A stretch of DNA of 64,000 nt from Caballeronia sp. SBC1 (GTDB lineage Bacteria; Pseudomonadota; Gammaproteobacteria; Burkholderiales; Burkholderiaceae): positions 496,001 to 560,000 of the forward strand of contig NZ_CP049158.1 in the NCBI RefSeq assembly GCF_011493005.1, read 5' to 3'. The notes under the pieces were generated by a model that searched no databases, was not told the origin of the DNA, and was given only the letters and a program-made list of their open reading frames with translations. Both the position numbers and the translations under genes were made by a program. This document shows, piece after piece, positions 33,947-42,624 of this stretch. Within the stretch, counting starts at the first letter, position 1, and each line of letters starts with the position of its first letter.

Positions 33947-34100
33947 TTGTGTTCCCCATGATTTTTGGGCGAGCGCACAGCAACCGCCATCGGGATGCGC
34001 GGCACTCATGAGCTAAACGAACCATCGCGGCAGATTATTCCCCTATTTTTTTGACACCGTGCATTTGCAGCACCGATGCACGCATGAAGTTCGCTTCATC

Positions 34101-34124
34101 GACGGGACTCGTGACCGGACTCGT
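34101..34124. repeat. 12-bp tandem repeat x2 at a gene end
   Basis: GACGGGACTCGT and GACCGGACTCGT, with the second unit ending on the first base of the stop triplet (complement of 34124-34126) of the minus-strand acyltransferase gene. Confidence 0.5.
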
Positions 34125-35317
34125 CAGGACGGATTCATCGGGAGATCGAGTGAGCGCTTACCGCTGGGATCGCTGGCGGCGAAGGTCGAGGCGCCATCCC
34201 TTCGTCCCGCTAACAAGCCCCTTAACCGAGCCACCCACCGTGCTATCGCCCGCACGGTTTTTTTGCTGCGAAAAGCGAGCACGCCCCAGCGCGAATTGGC
34301 AATCTGCCCGCTCCACGCCCCGGTAATATTGTTGCGGCTCCAATAGGCTTTGAAGCGTTCGGCACCCACGCCGAAATCTACATTCAGGCGTTGATCGAAC
34401 GCCCATTTGATGACGTGTTCAACAACGATTGAACCGGGACCGAACCTGGCAAACCGGGCGTCGAAACTGGCAATCAGGCCGTCGACGCAAGTCGTGCCCA
34501 CGCCGACCACCGTGGCCGCGACCGGCGCGCCATCCAGGGTGACCACGAACAGACGGGCCATCGCGCGTCCGTTGGCCGGACAGAGGAGGTTGACGAGAAA
34601 ATCCCGGTAGTGCGACGAGTCGAGCCACTCGCCTCTTTTACCGACCCGATCGCCCCACGCGCGTTTGCGCGCCAGAATCCACTCGACTAGCGCCGCGTTC
34701 TCGGGGGCGTTGCCGGGATCCGTCAGGCGCACTGTAAGCTGACCCTCCTTCGACAAGCGGCGTTCGAGCGCACCCGGTTTTTTCCCGCTCATCGTGCCCA
34801 GCGTCTTGCAAAACGTGTCCCATTCGGTCTCGTCACGGAGCTTTGCAAACGCGGCGACGGTGCGCGCAGCGATCATCACATGGCGTTCGCGCGAGGCGAC
34901 CGCATGCAGTTCAGAGCCTTCATCCACGTACGGCAGCTTGATGAAATCGGCACCGCAACGCTTCACCGCCGTCTGCCACGCGCCTGCAATCAGAGCCGGG
35001 GCGGCGGGGCTATCGGCGACCAGCACTCTTGTGTAATCGCCGGCTTCAGGGCTCAAGGGGCAGAGATAAGTCCACAGGAGCCGGCGGTACGTCACGAGCG
35101 GCCAGACCATGACAAGTTGCCCGTTCTCGCGATGCACGATGCAGGAGAGGCGTCTGCCGCGCGGCTTGGCGACATGTTGCCAGGCCAGCCAGCACACGCT
35201 GAACGACTGGCCATACTGACCGTGCGCGCTCGACCAGAGATCATCCCATTCGTGCTGTAAAGCCTGAAAGCTGTCTTCATCGCTCACGATCTCAAACTGA
35301 CAATCCGCCTGGCTCAT
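34124..35317 (-). CDS. CelD/FemAB-like GNAT acyltransferase
   Basis: 397 residues of the Acetyltransf_6 type, related to cellulose-biosynthesis CelD/BcsL proteins: an N-terminal half starting EWDDLWSSAHGQYGQSFSVCWLAWQHV, an inner EWILARKRAWGDRVG, and the second GNAT fold with LFVVTLDGAPVAATVVGV and the closing VDFGVGAERFKAYWSRN. It probably transfers an acyl group to an envelope glycan or lipid. No polysaccharide cluster is adjacent. The ribosome site is weak (GAGACA). Confidence 0.82.
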   Translation of the reverse strand: MSQADCQFEIVSDEDSFQALQHEWDDLWSSAHGQYGQSFSVCWLAWQHVAKPRGRRLSCIVHRENGQLVMVWPLVTYRRLLWTYLCPLSPEAGDYTRVLVADSPAAPALIAGAWQTAVKRCGADFIKLPYVDEGSELHAVASRERHVMIAARTVAAFAKLRDETEWDTFCKTLGTMSGKKPGALERRLSKEGQLTVRLTDPGNAPENAALVEWILARKRAWGDRVGKRGEWLDSSHYRDFLVNLLCPANGRAMARLFVVTLDGAPVAATVVGVGTTCVDGLIASFDARFARFGPGSIVVEHVIKWAFDQRLNVDFGVGAERFKAYWSRNNITGAWSGQIANSRWGVLAFRSKKTVRAIARWVARLRGLLAGRRDGASTFAASDPSGKRSLDLPMNPS

Positions 35318-35575
35318 AGTGTCTCGGGTTAATTAAACGTGGCTGTCCGCCGTCGTCCCGCAGGCTCGCGCGGCTGGTCTAACAAGTTGGAAGTCAAACG
35401 ATGGGCAGAGCAGGGACAGATACGGCCGATGGTGCCTGTTGCAGGCACGATGTGATGTTCGGCAGCGCACAATCGTATGAGGAAATAGGCGGACAGGTCG
35501 AGCCTGGATTCATCGGAGCCAAGCATCCGAGAATGTTTCGGTTGGGCGAGACGGATCGAATTCCTCTTCCAGCTC

Positions 35576-36478
35576 TCAGCGCCCGAGATGTTCCTTCAAC
35601 GTATCGCGGAATTTCTGAATCAAAGGTTCCTTCGAACGACCGCGCCTGACGATCAACTCAAACGGTGCCTCATAGCCGAACGCTGCCGGTGCGAGAGCAC
35701 GCAACCGTCCCTTGTCGACCCAGGCCTGTGCGTAGTGTTCCGGCAGGAAGCCAATAAACGCGCCAGACAAGATCAGGATCAACTGTCCTTCCATACTGTC
35801 CACCGTCGCTTCGCTACGCTTGAATCCATGCCGCGCCAGCTCCGTCTGACTCCAGTAGGCGCGCCCGACCATGCGCTGCTGGCTGATCGTTTCCTGCGGG
35901 ATCTGACGCTCATTGAAAAGCGGATGGCTGTCGCTGCAATACAACCAGTGCTGCTCGCGATAAAGCGAATGATGGATCAGCCCGTTCATGCGCAACTGAA
36001 ATGCGCCGATCGCCAGATCAAGGCGGTTTCCCAGCACGCTAAGCTGCAATTCATACGGGCTTTGCACATGCAAATGCAAATGCAGCGCCGGATGCTCGCG
36101 CGTGAATGCACCAATGATCTCGGCGAGCGGCAACGCTTTATCGCTGACCGTGGAGTCCAGTACGCCAAGCTTGATACTGCCGCGCAATTCTCCGCGCAGC
36201 CCGGCGGCGTAACGCTCGAAACCCTCAACCTCGCCAAGCAGCCGCAACGCTTCCTGATGAAACTCCTCGCCCTTTGGCGTCAAACTAAAGCCGCCGCGCC
36301 CGCGATGACACAAGACCACGCCCACCAGCGACTCCAATTGACTCATGTACGTGCTGATGGCCGACGTGGACAGATTGAGTTCCTGCTGCGCCGCGGCAAA
36401 ACCCTGATGTCGGATCACGCAGGTAAAAATGCGCAACAGGCGTGCTTCAGGTAAAACAGTGGCCACATCAAACTCCAT
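35576..36478 (-). CDS. LysR-type regulator, likely for the agmatinase unit
   Basis: 300 residues: N-terminal winged helix (LLRIFTCVIRHQGFAAAQQELNLSTSAISTYMSQLESLVG) and a periplasmic-binding-like effector domain. ATG 36478 has no clear ribosome site; the frame remains open to 36529. It is divergent from the agmatinase gene, with a TTTAG-N11-CTAAA box between them, the classic arrangement for a regulator and its target. Confidence 0.9.
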   Translation of the reverse strand: MEFDVATVLPEARLLRIFTCVIRHQGFAAAQQELNLSTSAISTYMSQLESLVGVVLCHRGRGGFSLTPKGEEFHQEALRLLGEVEGFERYAAGLRGELRGSIKLGVLDSTVSDKALPLAEIIGAFTREHPALHLHLHVQSPYELQLSVLGNRLDLAIGAFQLRMNGLIHHSLYREQHWLYCSDSHPLFNERQIPQETISQQRMVGRAYWSQTELARHGFKRSEATVDSMEGQLILILSGAFIGFLPEHYAQAWVDKGRLRALAPAAFGYEAPFELIVRRGRSKEPLIQKFRDTLKEHLGR

Positions 36479-36555
36479 CGAATACGGTTGTCGGCAAGCG
36501 AAGTGCCCGGCGAAAGGGCGGCCAGGCAATGCCCTCGGACCGGACGTGCCGATAC

Positions 36556-36576
36556 TTTAGAAATAACTGAACTAAA
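36556..36576. promoter_or_regulatory. LysR-type box TTTAG-N11-CTAAA
   Basis: TTTAG (36556-36560), eleven bases, CTAAA (36572-36576): a T-N11-A dyad with perfect 5-bp arms between the divergent lysR and agmatinase genes, 86 bp before the agmatinase start. Confidence 0.65.
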
Positions 36577-36661
36577 TATTTCGCACCAGCACTTTGTCGG
36601 TGCGCCGTTGAACGCCAGAATTCAATCCAGACAGTTCGACGAACGAATGTGAGGACGTGCC

Positions 36662-37612
36662 ATGGAAAAGATCTTTCACCAACCGCTCGGCGGTAATGAA
36701 ATGCCGCGCTTTGGCGGTATTGCCACGATGATGCGTTTGCCGCATCTCACCTCGGCCGCTGGCCTGGACGCTGCGTTTATTGGCGTCCCGCTGGACATTG
36801 GCGCGTCCTTGCGTCCCGGTACCCGATTTGGCCCGCGCGGGATTCGCGCCGAGTCCGTCCTGATCCGGCCTTACAACATGGCGACCGGCGCCGCTCCGTT
36901 CGACTCGCTTTCGGTGGCTGATATTGGCGACGTGGCCATCAACACCTTCAATCTGCTGGACGCGGTGCGGATCATCGAAGAGTCGTACGACCGCATTGTC
37001 GAGCAGGGCGTGGTGCCGCTGACTCTCGGCGGCGATCATACGATCACGCTGCCAATCCTGCGCGCGTTGCATCGCAAGCATGGCAAGATTGGCCTCGTCC
37101 ATGTTGATGCTCACGCCGATGTCAACGACCACATGTTCGGCGAGAAGATCGCCCACGGCACGACCTTCCGGCGCGCGGTGGAGGAGGGCTTGCTCGATTG
37201 CGAGCGTGTGGTGCAAATCGGACTGCGCGCCCAAGGTTATACCGCTGATGACTTCAACTGGAGCCGTCGGCAAGGCTTTCGCGTGGTGCAGGCGGAAGAG
37301 TGCTGGCACAAGTCGCTCGAGCCCCTGATGGCTGAGGTCCGCGCCAAGGTGGCGGGCGGTCCGGTGTACCTGAGCTTTGACATTGATGGTATTGATCCAG
37401 CGTGGGCACCGGGCACGGGCACGCCCGAGATTGGCGGGTTGACGACGATTCAAGGCATGGAGATCATCCGTGGTTGTCATGGGCTGGACCTGATCGGATG
37501 CGATCTGGTCGAAGTGTCGCCGCCTTATGATACGAGCGGGAACACGTCGCTGCTGGGAGCAAACCTGCTTTATGAAATGCTGTGCGTGCTGCCGGGCGTG
37601 AAGCGTCGCTAA
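36662..37612 (+). CDS. speB: Agmatinase-family ureohydrolase
   Basis: 316 residues of the arginase/agmatinase fold with the binuclear manganese motifs intact: GGDHTITLP, VDAHADVND and SFDIDGIDPAWAPGTGTPE. It cleaves a guanidino compound to urea and an amine. Agmatine, guanidinobutyrate and guanidinopropionate hydrolases look alike, so the substrate is open. GAGGA precedes the ATG. A class II aldolase-like gene follows 100 bp downstream, separated by a tandem repeat. Confidence 0.88.
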   Translation: MEKIFHQPLGGNEMPRFGGIATMMRLPHLTSAAGLDAAFIGVPLDIGASLRPGTRFGPRGIRAESVLIRPYNMATGAAPFDSLSVADIGDVAINTFNLLDAVRIIEESYDRIVEQGVVPLTLGGDHTITLPILRALHRKHGKIGLVHVDAHADVNDHMFGEKIAHGTTFRRAVEEGLLDCERVVQIGLRAQGYTADDFNWSRRQGFRVVQAEECWHKSLEPLMAEVRAKVAGGPVYLSFDIDGIDPAWAPGTGTPEIGGLTTIQGMEIIRGCHGLDLIGCDLVEVSPPYDTSGNTSLLGANLLYEMLCVLPGVKRR

Positions 37613-37683
37613 GGCGTCGCTAAGCTGCGTCACTAAGCTGCGTCACCAAGCTTCGCCACCAAGCCTCACTATTAAGCCTCAAG
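37603..37683. repeat. 11-13-bp degenerate tandem repeat x6 from the agmatinase stop onward
   Basis: CGTCGCTAAGG, CGTCGCTAAGCTG, CGTCACTAAGCTG, CGTCACCAAGCTT, CGCCACCAAGCCT and CACTATTAAGCCT run in series. The first contains the stop TAA (37610-37612). Copies become more different with distance from the gene. Confidence 0.7.
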
Positions 37684-37711
37684 CCGAGTCATCAGGAGGA
37701 AAGAGCGGATC

Positions 37712-38482
37712 ATGGAAACGACTACTACGCCCATGTTGGCGGCCGAACAAAAGGTTCGCGAGGATCTGGCGGCGTTGTATCGGCTGATGGCGCATTTCCG
37801 TATGACGGACATGATCGACACGCACATTACTGCGCGTTTGCCCGGCTCGAAACCAGCGTTCCTGATTAACCGATACGGCGTGTTGTTCCACGAAATGCGC
37901 GCGTCGGACCTTGTGAAGATCGACTACGAGGGGAAGGTGATCGACGAGCGTGCACGCGATACGCCTGAGCTCTTTACCGTCAATGAGGCCGGCTTTACGA
38001 TCCACTCGGCGGTTCATATGGCGCGCGAGGACATTGCTTTCGTCGTGCATACGCATACGGCGGCGGGGACCGCCGTGTCGGCGCAAGAGCAAGGGCTTTT
38101 GCCTATCAGTCAGCATGCGCTGAAGTTCTACGGCAAGCTGGGTTATCACGACTATGAAGGCATCGCGCTCGACCTGGGTGAACGCGCGCGTCTCGTTGCC
38201 GATCTCGGCCCGCACAAGGCGATGATCCTGCGCAATCACGGTCTGCTCGCTGGCGGTCCGACCGCTGCGCACGTGTTTCACGAGATCTATTTTCTCGAGC
38301 GCGCTTGCCAGGCGCAGGTGCAGGCGCTGGCCGGAGGCGTGCAATTGCGGATTCCGCCGGCTCATGTCCGCGAACTCACCGCGCGGCAGTTCGACTCGGA
38401 AGGTGCGGACACCATCATTGAACTGGCATGGCAAGCGGCGCTACGTCTGATAGCCGACGACCTTCCCGACTACCGGTCCTGA
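37712..38482 (+). CDS. Class II aldolase/adducin-family protein
   Basis: 256 residues of the class II aldolase fold. Zinc-binding histidines appear in VVHTHTAAG and a C-terminal His in RNHGLLAGG; DMIDTHITARLPG and FLINRYGVLFHEM are typical for the adducin-like branch that often lacks proven aldolase activity. AGGAGG lies upstream at a rather long distance, with GAGCGG closer. It probably forms a unit with the agmatinase gene, though their chemical link is unclear. Confidence 0.85.
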   Translation: METTTTPMLAAEQKVREDLAALYRLMAHFRMTDMIDTHITARLPGSKPAFLINRYGVLFHEMRASDLVKIDYEGKVIDERARDTPELFTVNEAGFTIHSAVHMAREDIAFVVHTHTAAGTAVSAQEQGLLPISQHALKFYGKLGYHDYEGIALDLGERARLVADLGPHKAMILRNHGLLAGGPTAAHVFHEIYFLERACQAQVQALAGGVQLRIPPAHVRELTARQFDSEGADTIIELAWQAALRLIADDLPDYRS

Positions 38483-38545
38483 TCCCGATCCGTCGGCATG
38501 ATTATCAGTGGACGTGGGTCAGCGTTAGCGAAGGTCGACTGGTTG

Positions 38546-38601
38546 CTTCCAGTCAAAAACGGTAAAGTCTGTTGAATCCAATGACCGTTTTTGACTGGAA
38601 G
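38546..38601. promoter_or_regulatory. Perfect 18-bp inverted repeat in the beta-lactamase leader
   Basis: CTTCCAGTCAAAAACGGT (38546-38563) and ACCGTTTTTGACTGGAAG (38584-38601) are exact complements with a 20-bp spacer. The right arm ends within GGAAGGGA, the ribosome site of the beta-lactamase gene, 8 bp before its ATG. A transcript starting upstream could fold and hide the site; the DNA could equally be an operator or a trace of a mobile element. Confidence 0.8.
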
Positions 38602-38609
38602 GGAACCGG

Positions 38610-39431
38610 ATGAAATTGATTTATTCGCGATGTCTTGCATTGACTGTCCTGGCATTAGGACTAGCTGCTTCAACCGCCCAGGCCAGGACTATATGCACAG
38701 CAGTCGCCGATGCCGCGACGGGCAAGCTAGTTGTGCAGCAAGGCAACTGCAGCGAGCGTGTCACGCCTGCATCCACGTTCAAGATCGCCATCAGCCTGAT
38801 GGGTTACGACTCTGGCTTCCTTAAAGACGCCTTCACCCCGGCCTTGCCGTTTCGCGCTGGCTACCCAGATTGGGGCGGTGCCGAATGGCGTCAACCGACA
38901 GACCCGTCGCGCTGGATCAAATACTCGGTGGTCTGGTTTTCGCAGCAAGTGACGCAGTCCCTTGGACAAGCGCGTTTTCAGCAGTATGTCGATTCGTTCC
39001 AGTATGGGAACAAGGACGTCTCGGGCGACCCCGGCAAGCACAATGGCCTCACTCGTGCATGGATTGGCTCCTCGTTGAAGATTTCTCCTCTGGAGGAGGT
39101 CGTGTTCCTCGAGAAGCTGGTGAACCGGCAACTGCCCGTTACCCCGCATGCATTCGACATGACGAGTCAGATCACGGAGATCAGCCAGCTTCCTGACGGA
39201 TGGGACATCCACGGCAAGACCGGTACGGGGTTTCCTCACCACCCCGATGGTTCGGACGATAAAGCGCACGGCTATGGCTGGTTCGTCGGCTGGGCTACAA
39301 AGGGGAGCAAGACCTACGTATTTGCGCGCCTGATTCAGGACGAGAAACCGGAGCCGGGTGCAGCGGGGCTGCGAGCCCGCGCTGCATTCATGAAGGAGCT
39401 GCCCTCTCTCCTGAACTCATTCGCTAGCTGA
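38610..39431 (+). CDS. Class D (OXA-type) beta-lactamase
   Basis: 273 residues with signal MKLIYSRCLALTVLALGLAA, cleaved before RTICT or so. All class D motifs are present: S55-T-F-K58 with the nucleophilic serine and the carboxylated lysine, S106-V-V, Y132-G-N, W151 and K203-T-G. It hydrolyses beta-lactams in the periplasm. Similar chromosomal enzymes occur in Burkholderia (OXA-42/57 group). Nothing around it suggests recent mobilisation apart from the perfect inverted repeat in its leader. No regulator is adjacent. Confidence 0.92.
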   Translation: MKLIYSRCLALTVLALGLAASTAQARTICTAVADAATGKLVVQQGNCSERVTPASTFKIAISLMGYDSGFLKDAFTPALPFRAGYPDWGGAEWRQPTDPSRWIKYSVVWFSQQVTQSLGQARFQQYVDSFQYGNKDVSGDPGKHNGLTRAWIGSSLKISPLEEVVFLEKLVNRQLPVTPHAFDMTSQITEISQLPDGWDIHGKTGTGFPHHPDGSDDKAHGYGWFVGWATKGSKTYVFARLIQDEKPEPGAAGLRARAAFMKELPSLLNSFAS

Positions 39432-39483
39432 TACGTTTCCGGCTGCGAACGTCACCATGCCCAGGAGCGTCGTTCGCTTCGCC

Positions 39484-39531
39484 TCACTTCCAGGGTCACT
39501 TCCAGGTTCACTTCCAGGCTCACTTCCACAA
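39484..39531. repeat. 12-bp tandem repeat x4 over a stop codon
   Basis: TCACTTCCAGGG, TCACTTCCAGGT, TCACTTCCAGGC, TCACTTCCACAA. Each unit starts with TCA, the complement of TGA; the last one is the stop codon of the minus-strand binding-protein gene. As the period is 12, every copy adds an in-frame stop. Confidence 0.7.
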
Positions 39532-40731
39532 CGCGCAACGCGATATGGCTTTGGATCCGAAAGCCTGTTCGCCGGGTATGGTCGCGGTGATCGTGTAGAA
39601 GTCCCAAGGCTCCTTGGACTCCGAGGGTTTCTTCACCTGCATCAGATACATGTCGTGAATCATGGTGCCGTCGGGCCGGATGTAACCCTTGGCGTACATG
39701 TCATCTATCTTCATCTTGTGCAGTTGCTCCATCACCTTCGTGCTGTCGGTCGAACCCGCGGCCTGCACCGCCTTCAGGTAAGTGGTCGTCGCCGAATAGT
39801 CCGCCGCCTGCAAGCTGGTCGGCATCTTCTTCATCTTGGCGAAATAGCGCTGCGCCCATTTGCGGGTCTCGGCGTCCTTGTTCCAGTACCAGCTATCGGT
39901 CGCGAGCAGACCTTGGGCGGTCTCAAGTCCGAGGCTGTGGATGTCGGTGAGAAAGATCAGCAGGGCGGCAATCTTCATTGACTTGGTCAGGCCGAATTCC
40001 TTTGCGGCCTTGATCGAGTTGATGGTGTCGCCACCCGCGTTTGCAAGGCCCAGGACCTGTGCCTTCGACGCTTGCGCCTGCAACAGGAACGACGAGAAAT
40101 CCGATGCCGATAACGGATGCCGCACTGCTCCCAGCACCTGCCCGCCGTTCGCCTTCACGACCTCCGACGTGGTCTTTTCCAGCGCCTTGCCAAATGCATA
40201 GTCGGCGGTGAGGAAGTACCAGGTCTTGCCGCCTTGCTTCGTCACCGCCTGGCCGGTGCCGTTGGCGAGCGCGACGGTATCGTAGGCGTAATGGACCGTG
40301 TAAGGCGTGCATTGCTCGTTGGTCAGTGCATCAACACCCGCGCCCACGTTGATGTACGGAATCTTCTTTTCAGCGGCAATCTGGTTGGTCGCGAGCGCGG
40401 TGGCCGAATTCGTGCCGCCGATGATCCCGTTGACGCCATCCCGGTCGATCCACTCGCGTACCTTGGACGCCGCAATGTCCGCCTTGTTCTGGTGATCGCC
40501 ATACAGCAGTTCGATAGGCTTGCCGTTCACCTTGCCACCGAAGTCGTCGATCGCCATACGGACTGCTTCAAGACCTCCCTGGCCATCGGAGTCGGAGTAG
40601 AGCCCTGAAAGGTCTGTAATGAAGCCGAGCTTGACTGAGTCCGCCGCTGCATGCGCCGCGCTCGCGGTGAAGCTCAGGATGGCTGCCGTAACGAGGCCGC
40701 ACGCAGAGCGTCGGGCGAGTGTGTTGTTCAT
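39520..40731 (-). CDS. Branched-chain-amino-acid-type ABC binding protein
   Basis: 403 residues, signal ending ASAAHAAA, then the Leu/Ile/Val-binding fold: VKLGFITDLSGLYSDSDGQGGLEAVRMAIDDFGGKVNGKPIELLYGD is the usual opening, with KVREWIDRDGVNGIIGGTNS and YFLTADYAFGKALE later. GGAGA six bases before the ATG fixes the start. There are no permease or ATPase genes next to it, so it is an orphan receptor. Relatives bind aromatic acids, amides or amino acids. Confidence 0.88.
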   Translation of the reverse strand: MNNTLARRSACGLVTAAILSFTASAAHAAADSVKLGFITDLSGLYSDSDGQGGLEAVRMAIDDFGGKVNGKPIELLYGDHQNKADIAASKVREWIDRDGVNGIIGGTNSATALATNQIAAEKKIPYINVGAGVDALTNEQCTPYTVHYAYDTVALANGTGQAVTKQGGKTWYFLTADYAFGKALEKTTSEVVKANGGQVLGAVRHPLSASDFSSFLLQAQASKAQVLGLANAGGDTINSIKAAKEFGLTKSMKIAALLIFLTDIHSLGLETAQGLLATDSWYWNKDAETRKWAQRYFAKMKKMPTSLQAADYSATTTYLKAVQAAGSTDSTKVMEQLHKMKIDDMYAKGYIRPDGTMIHDMYLMQVKKPSESKEPWDFYTITATIPGEQAFGSKAISRCALWK

Positions 40732-40866
40732 TCTTGTCTCCATCAGTTCTTATGGGCGGCTAGTCTCGATATGCTTGAAGGGCGGCTCGTACGAGGAATC
40801 CGTCAGGGTCGAAAATATCCGCTTGGGACGAATGAAGTCAAGGCTTACGACACTAATGTTGCGGCG

Positions 40867-41619
40867 CTACTCCACGTCTTCATCATCCGGCGCGGCGGTT
40901 TCATGCGTCATGGCGGCGTGTGCGAGCGTTGTAGCTTCCACCGGCGACGCTTGCCTGCGCTCGCTATAGCGATCGGTGAGGTAAGACGAACGATCGCGCA
41001 CGAGCAAGGTGAACTTGACCAGTTCCTCCATGACGTCCACTACGCGGTCGTAATACGCGGAGGGTTTCATGCGGCCGCTGGCGTCAAACTCCTTGTAGGC
41101 CATTGCTACCGATGACTGGTTCGGAACCGTCACCATCCGCATCCATCGGCCGAGCACGCGCAACGCATTCACCGCATTGAACGACTGCGATCCGCCGCTT
41201 ACCTGCATGACCGCAAGTGTGCGGCCTTGCGTGGGTCGCACTGCGCCGATTTCAAGTGGAATCCAGTCGATCTGGTTCTTGAATACCGAGGTCAGCGTTC
41301 CATGCCGTTCCGGGCTGCACCAGACTTGTCCTTCCGACCATGCGGACAACGCGCGTAGCTCCGCTACTTTCGGATGATCGGCTGGAACGCTGTCGGTGAT
41401 CGGCAGGCCGTGCGGATCGAAGACTTTTGTCTCGGCGCCAAAATGGTTAAGGATGCGTTCGGCCTCGAGGGTCAGGAGGCGGCTGTATGACGTGGGGCGC
41501 AGCGAACCATACAGCAGCAGAATCCGCGGCGGGTGTGTTGCAACGGACTTGGGCGCCAGCTTGTCGACACTCGGAATGTCGACGTGTGCGTGGCTAATGT
41601 TTGGCATTCCTGATGACAT
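40867..41619 (-). CDS. arsH: ArsH, organoarsenical/NADPH flavin reductase
   Basis: 250 residues with the NADPH-dependent FMN reductase fold: [18 protein letters not shown], then [23 protein letters not shown] and [18 protein letters not shown], all ArsH signatures. ArsH oxidises trivalent organoarsenicals and reduces flavin or quinones. The start overlaps the arsC stop (TAATG), so the genes are translationally coupled. Last gene of arsRCH. Confidence 0.93.
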   Translation of the reverse strand: MSSGMPNISHAHVDIPSVDKLAPKSVATHPPRILLLYGSLRPTSYSRLLTLEAERILNHFGAETKVFDPHGLPITDSVPADHPKVAELRALSAWSEGQVWCSPERHGTLTSVFKNQIDWIPLEIGAVRPTQGRTLAVMQVSGGSQSFNAVNALRVLGRWMRMVTVPNQSSVAMAYKEFDASGRMKPSAYYDRVVDVMEELVKFTLLVRDRSSYLTDRYSERRQASPVEATTLAHAAMTHETAAPDDEDVE

Positions 41620-42047
41620 TAGCGAACCCGGTTGCCTTTGCCGTCGATCACGACCTCGCCATCTTCCTTGCTGAAAGGTCCTTTCTGCGCCTCGGGCAAG
41701 ATCTCCAGCAGCAGTTCGGAGGGCCTGCATAAACGCGTGCCTGCGGGTGTGATCACGAACGGGCGGTTGATAAGGACAGGGTGCGCCAGCATGGCGTCCA
41801 GCAATTGTTCGTCCGTCAACGAGGTGTCGGCGAGACCGAGCTCCGCGAACAGCTTCTCTTTCTCCCTGATCGCTTGCCGGACGCTCAGCTCCGCATCCTT
41901 GATCATGCTGGATAGCGTGTCGCGACTGGGCGGCGTCTTGAGGTACTCGATCACTTCCGGTTCAATGCCGGCATGACGGATCAGCGCCAGGGTATTGCGC
42001 GACGTGCCACAAGCGGGGTTATGGTAAATCGTGATGGCCATGTGCAT
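41619..42047 (-). CDS. arsC: Arsenate reductase, glutaredoxin type
   Basis: 142 residues starting [19 protein letters not shown], with the catalytic cysteine in NPACGTSRN and conserved arginines further on ([18 protein letters not shown]). It reduces arsenate to arsenite using glutathione and glutaredoxin. Two ATGs (42047, 42041) follow GGAGA; the second begins the conserved part. Confidence 0.93.
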   Translation of the reverse strand: MHMAITIYHNPACGTSRNTLALIRHAGIEPEVIEYLKTPPSRDTLSSMIKDAELSVRQAIREKEKLFAELGLADTSLTDEQLLDAMLAHPVLINRPFVITPAGTRLCRPSELLLEILPEAQKGPFSKEDGEVVIDGKGNRVR

Positions 42048-42096
42048 GAGTCTCCATGAATCGTTAAAGAGGGGCTTGCTGTTTTATCAACGCCAT

Positions 42097-42420
42097 TCAG
42101 CGGGAGCGTTTCGAGGGCGCACTCACCGAACACGTGCCGCCTTCGCAGCAATTTTCGGTAAGGAAGCCAATGAGTCCGCTCATGGCGTCGAAGTTTGCTG
42201 AGTAGAAAATGAAGCGGCCGTCTTGCCGCGCGTTGACCAGACCTGCGTATGAAAGGTCTTTCAAATGAAACGAAAGACCCGACGGCGAGACGCCGAGTTG
42301 CTGAGCAATGTCGCCGGCCGCGAGACCCTCGGGACCCGCCACGACCAGTGCGCGGAAAATGGCCAGGCGCGACTCATGCGCGAGCGCGCCCAGCGCGCGA
42401 ACTACGGTGTTTGAGTTCAT
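42097..42420 (-). CDS. arsR: ArsR-family repressor
   Basis: 107 residues from MNSNTVVRALGALAHESRLAIFRALV; winged helix with GDIAQQLGVSPSGLSFHLKDLSYAGLV. A C-terminal NCCEGGTCS supplies cysteines that may bind arsenite; the classical Cys-Val-Cys in the recognition helix is absent, so the sensing site is at the C-terminus, as in the Acidithiobacillus/Corynebacterium-type ArsR. A 28-bp perfect palindrome lies 24 bp upstream of the start. Confidence 0.92.
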   Translation of the reverse strand: MNSNTVVRALGALAHESRLAIFRALVVAGPEGLAAGDIAQQLGVSPSGLSFHLKDLSYAGLVNARQDGRFIFYSANFDAMSGLIGFLTENCCEGGTCSVSAPSKRSR

Positions 42421-42444
42421 GCCGTTAGCGTACAGCAAACGTTT

Positions 42445-42472
42445 TTACATTTCAATAATTATTGAAATGTAA
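42445..42472. promoter_or_regulatory. 28-bp perfect palindrome, ArsR operator
   Basis: TTACATTTCAATAA followed by its exact complement TTATTGAAATGTAA. The inner TTCAAT/ATTGAA arrangement matches ArsR/SmtB operators. It is positioned to repress arsRCH and perhaps affects the divergent chemoreceptor gene 150 bp away. Confidence 0.85.
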
Positions 42473-42624
42473 GTCAACGTGATTTAAGCAATCGCTCAAG
42501 TGGCGCCGGGGTTTGCCGTTAAAGGGGTTGGGCCGGTGGATGGAGTCGGCTTCGGTTGCGCTCGCCGGCATCGACCCGCGCCACCGCTTAAATGTCGATG
42601 TGAGATATCAAAAGTGAGACGAAC

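Noticed and set aside
36560..36583. ATATTTCG in front of the agmatinase gene as a sixth ModE-like site
   Set aside because: The matching upstream half (CGTWATAT) is absent at the required distance; the same bases are better explained by the TTTAG-N11-CTAAA LysR-type box.
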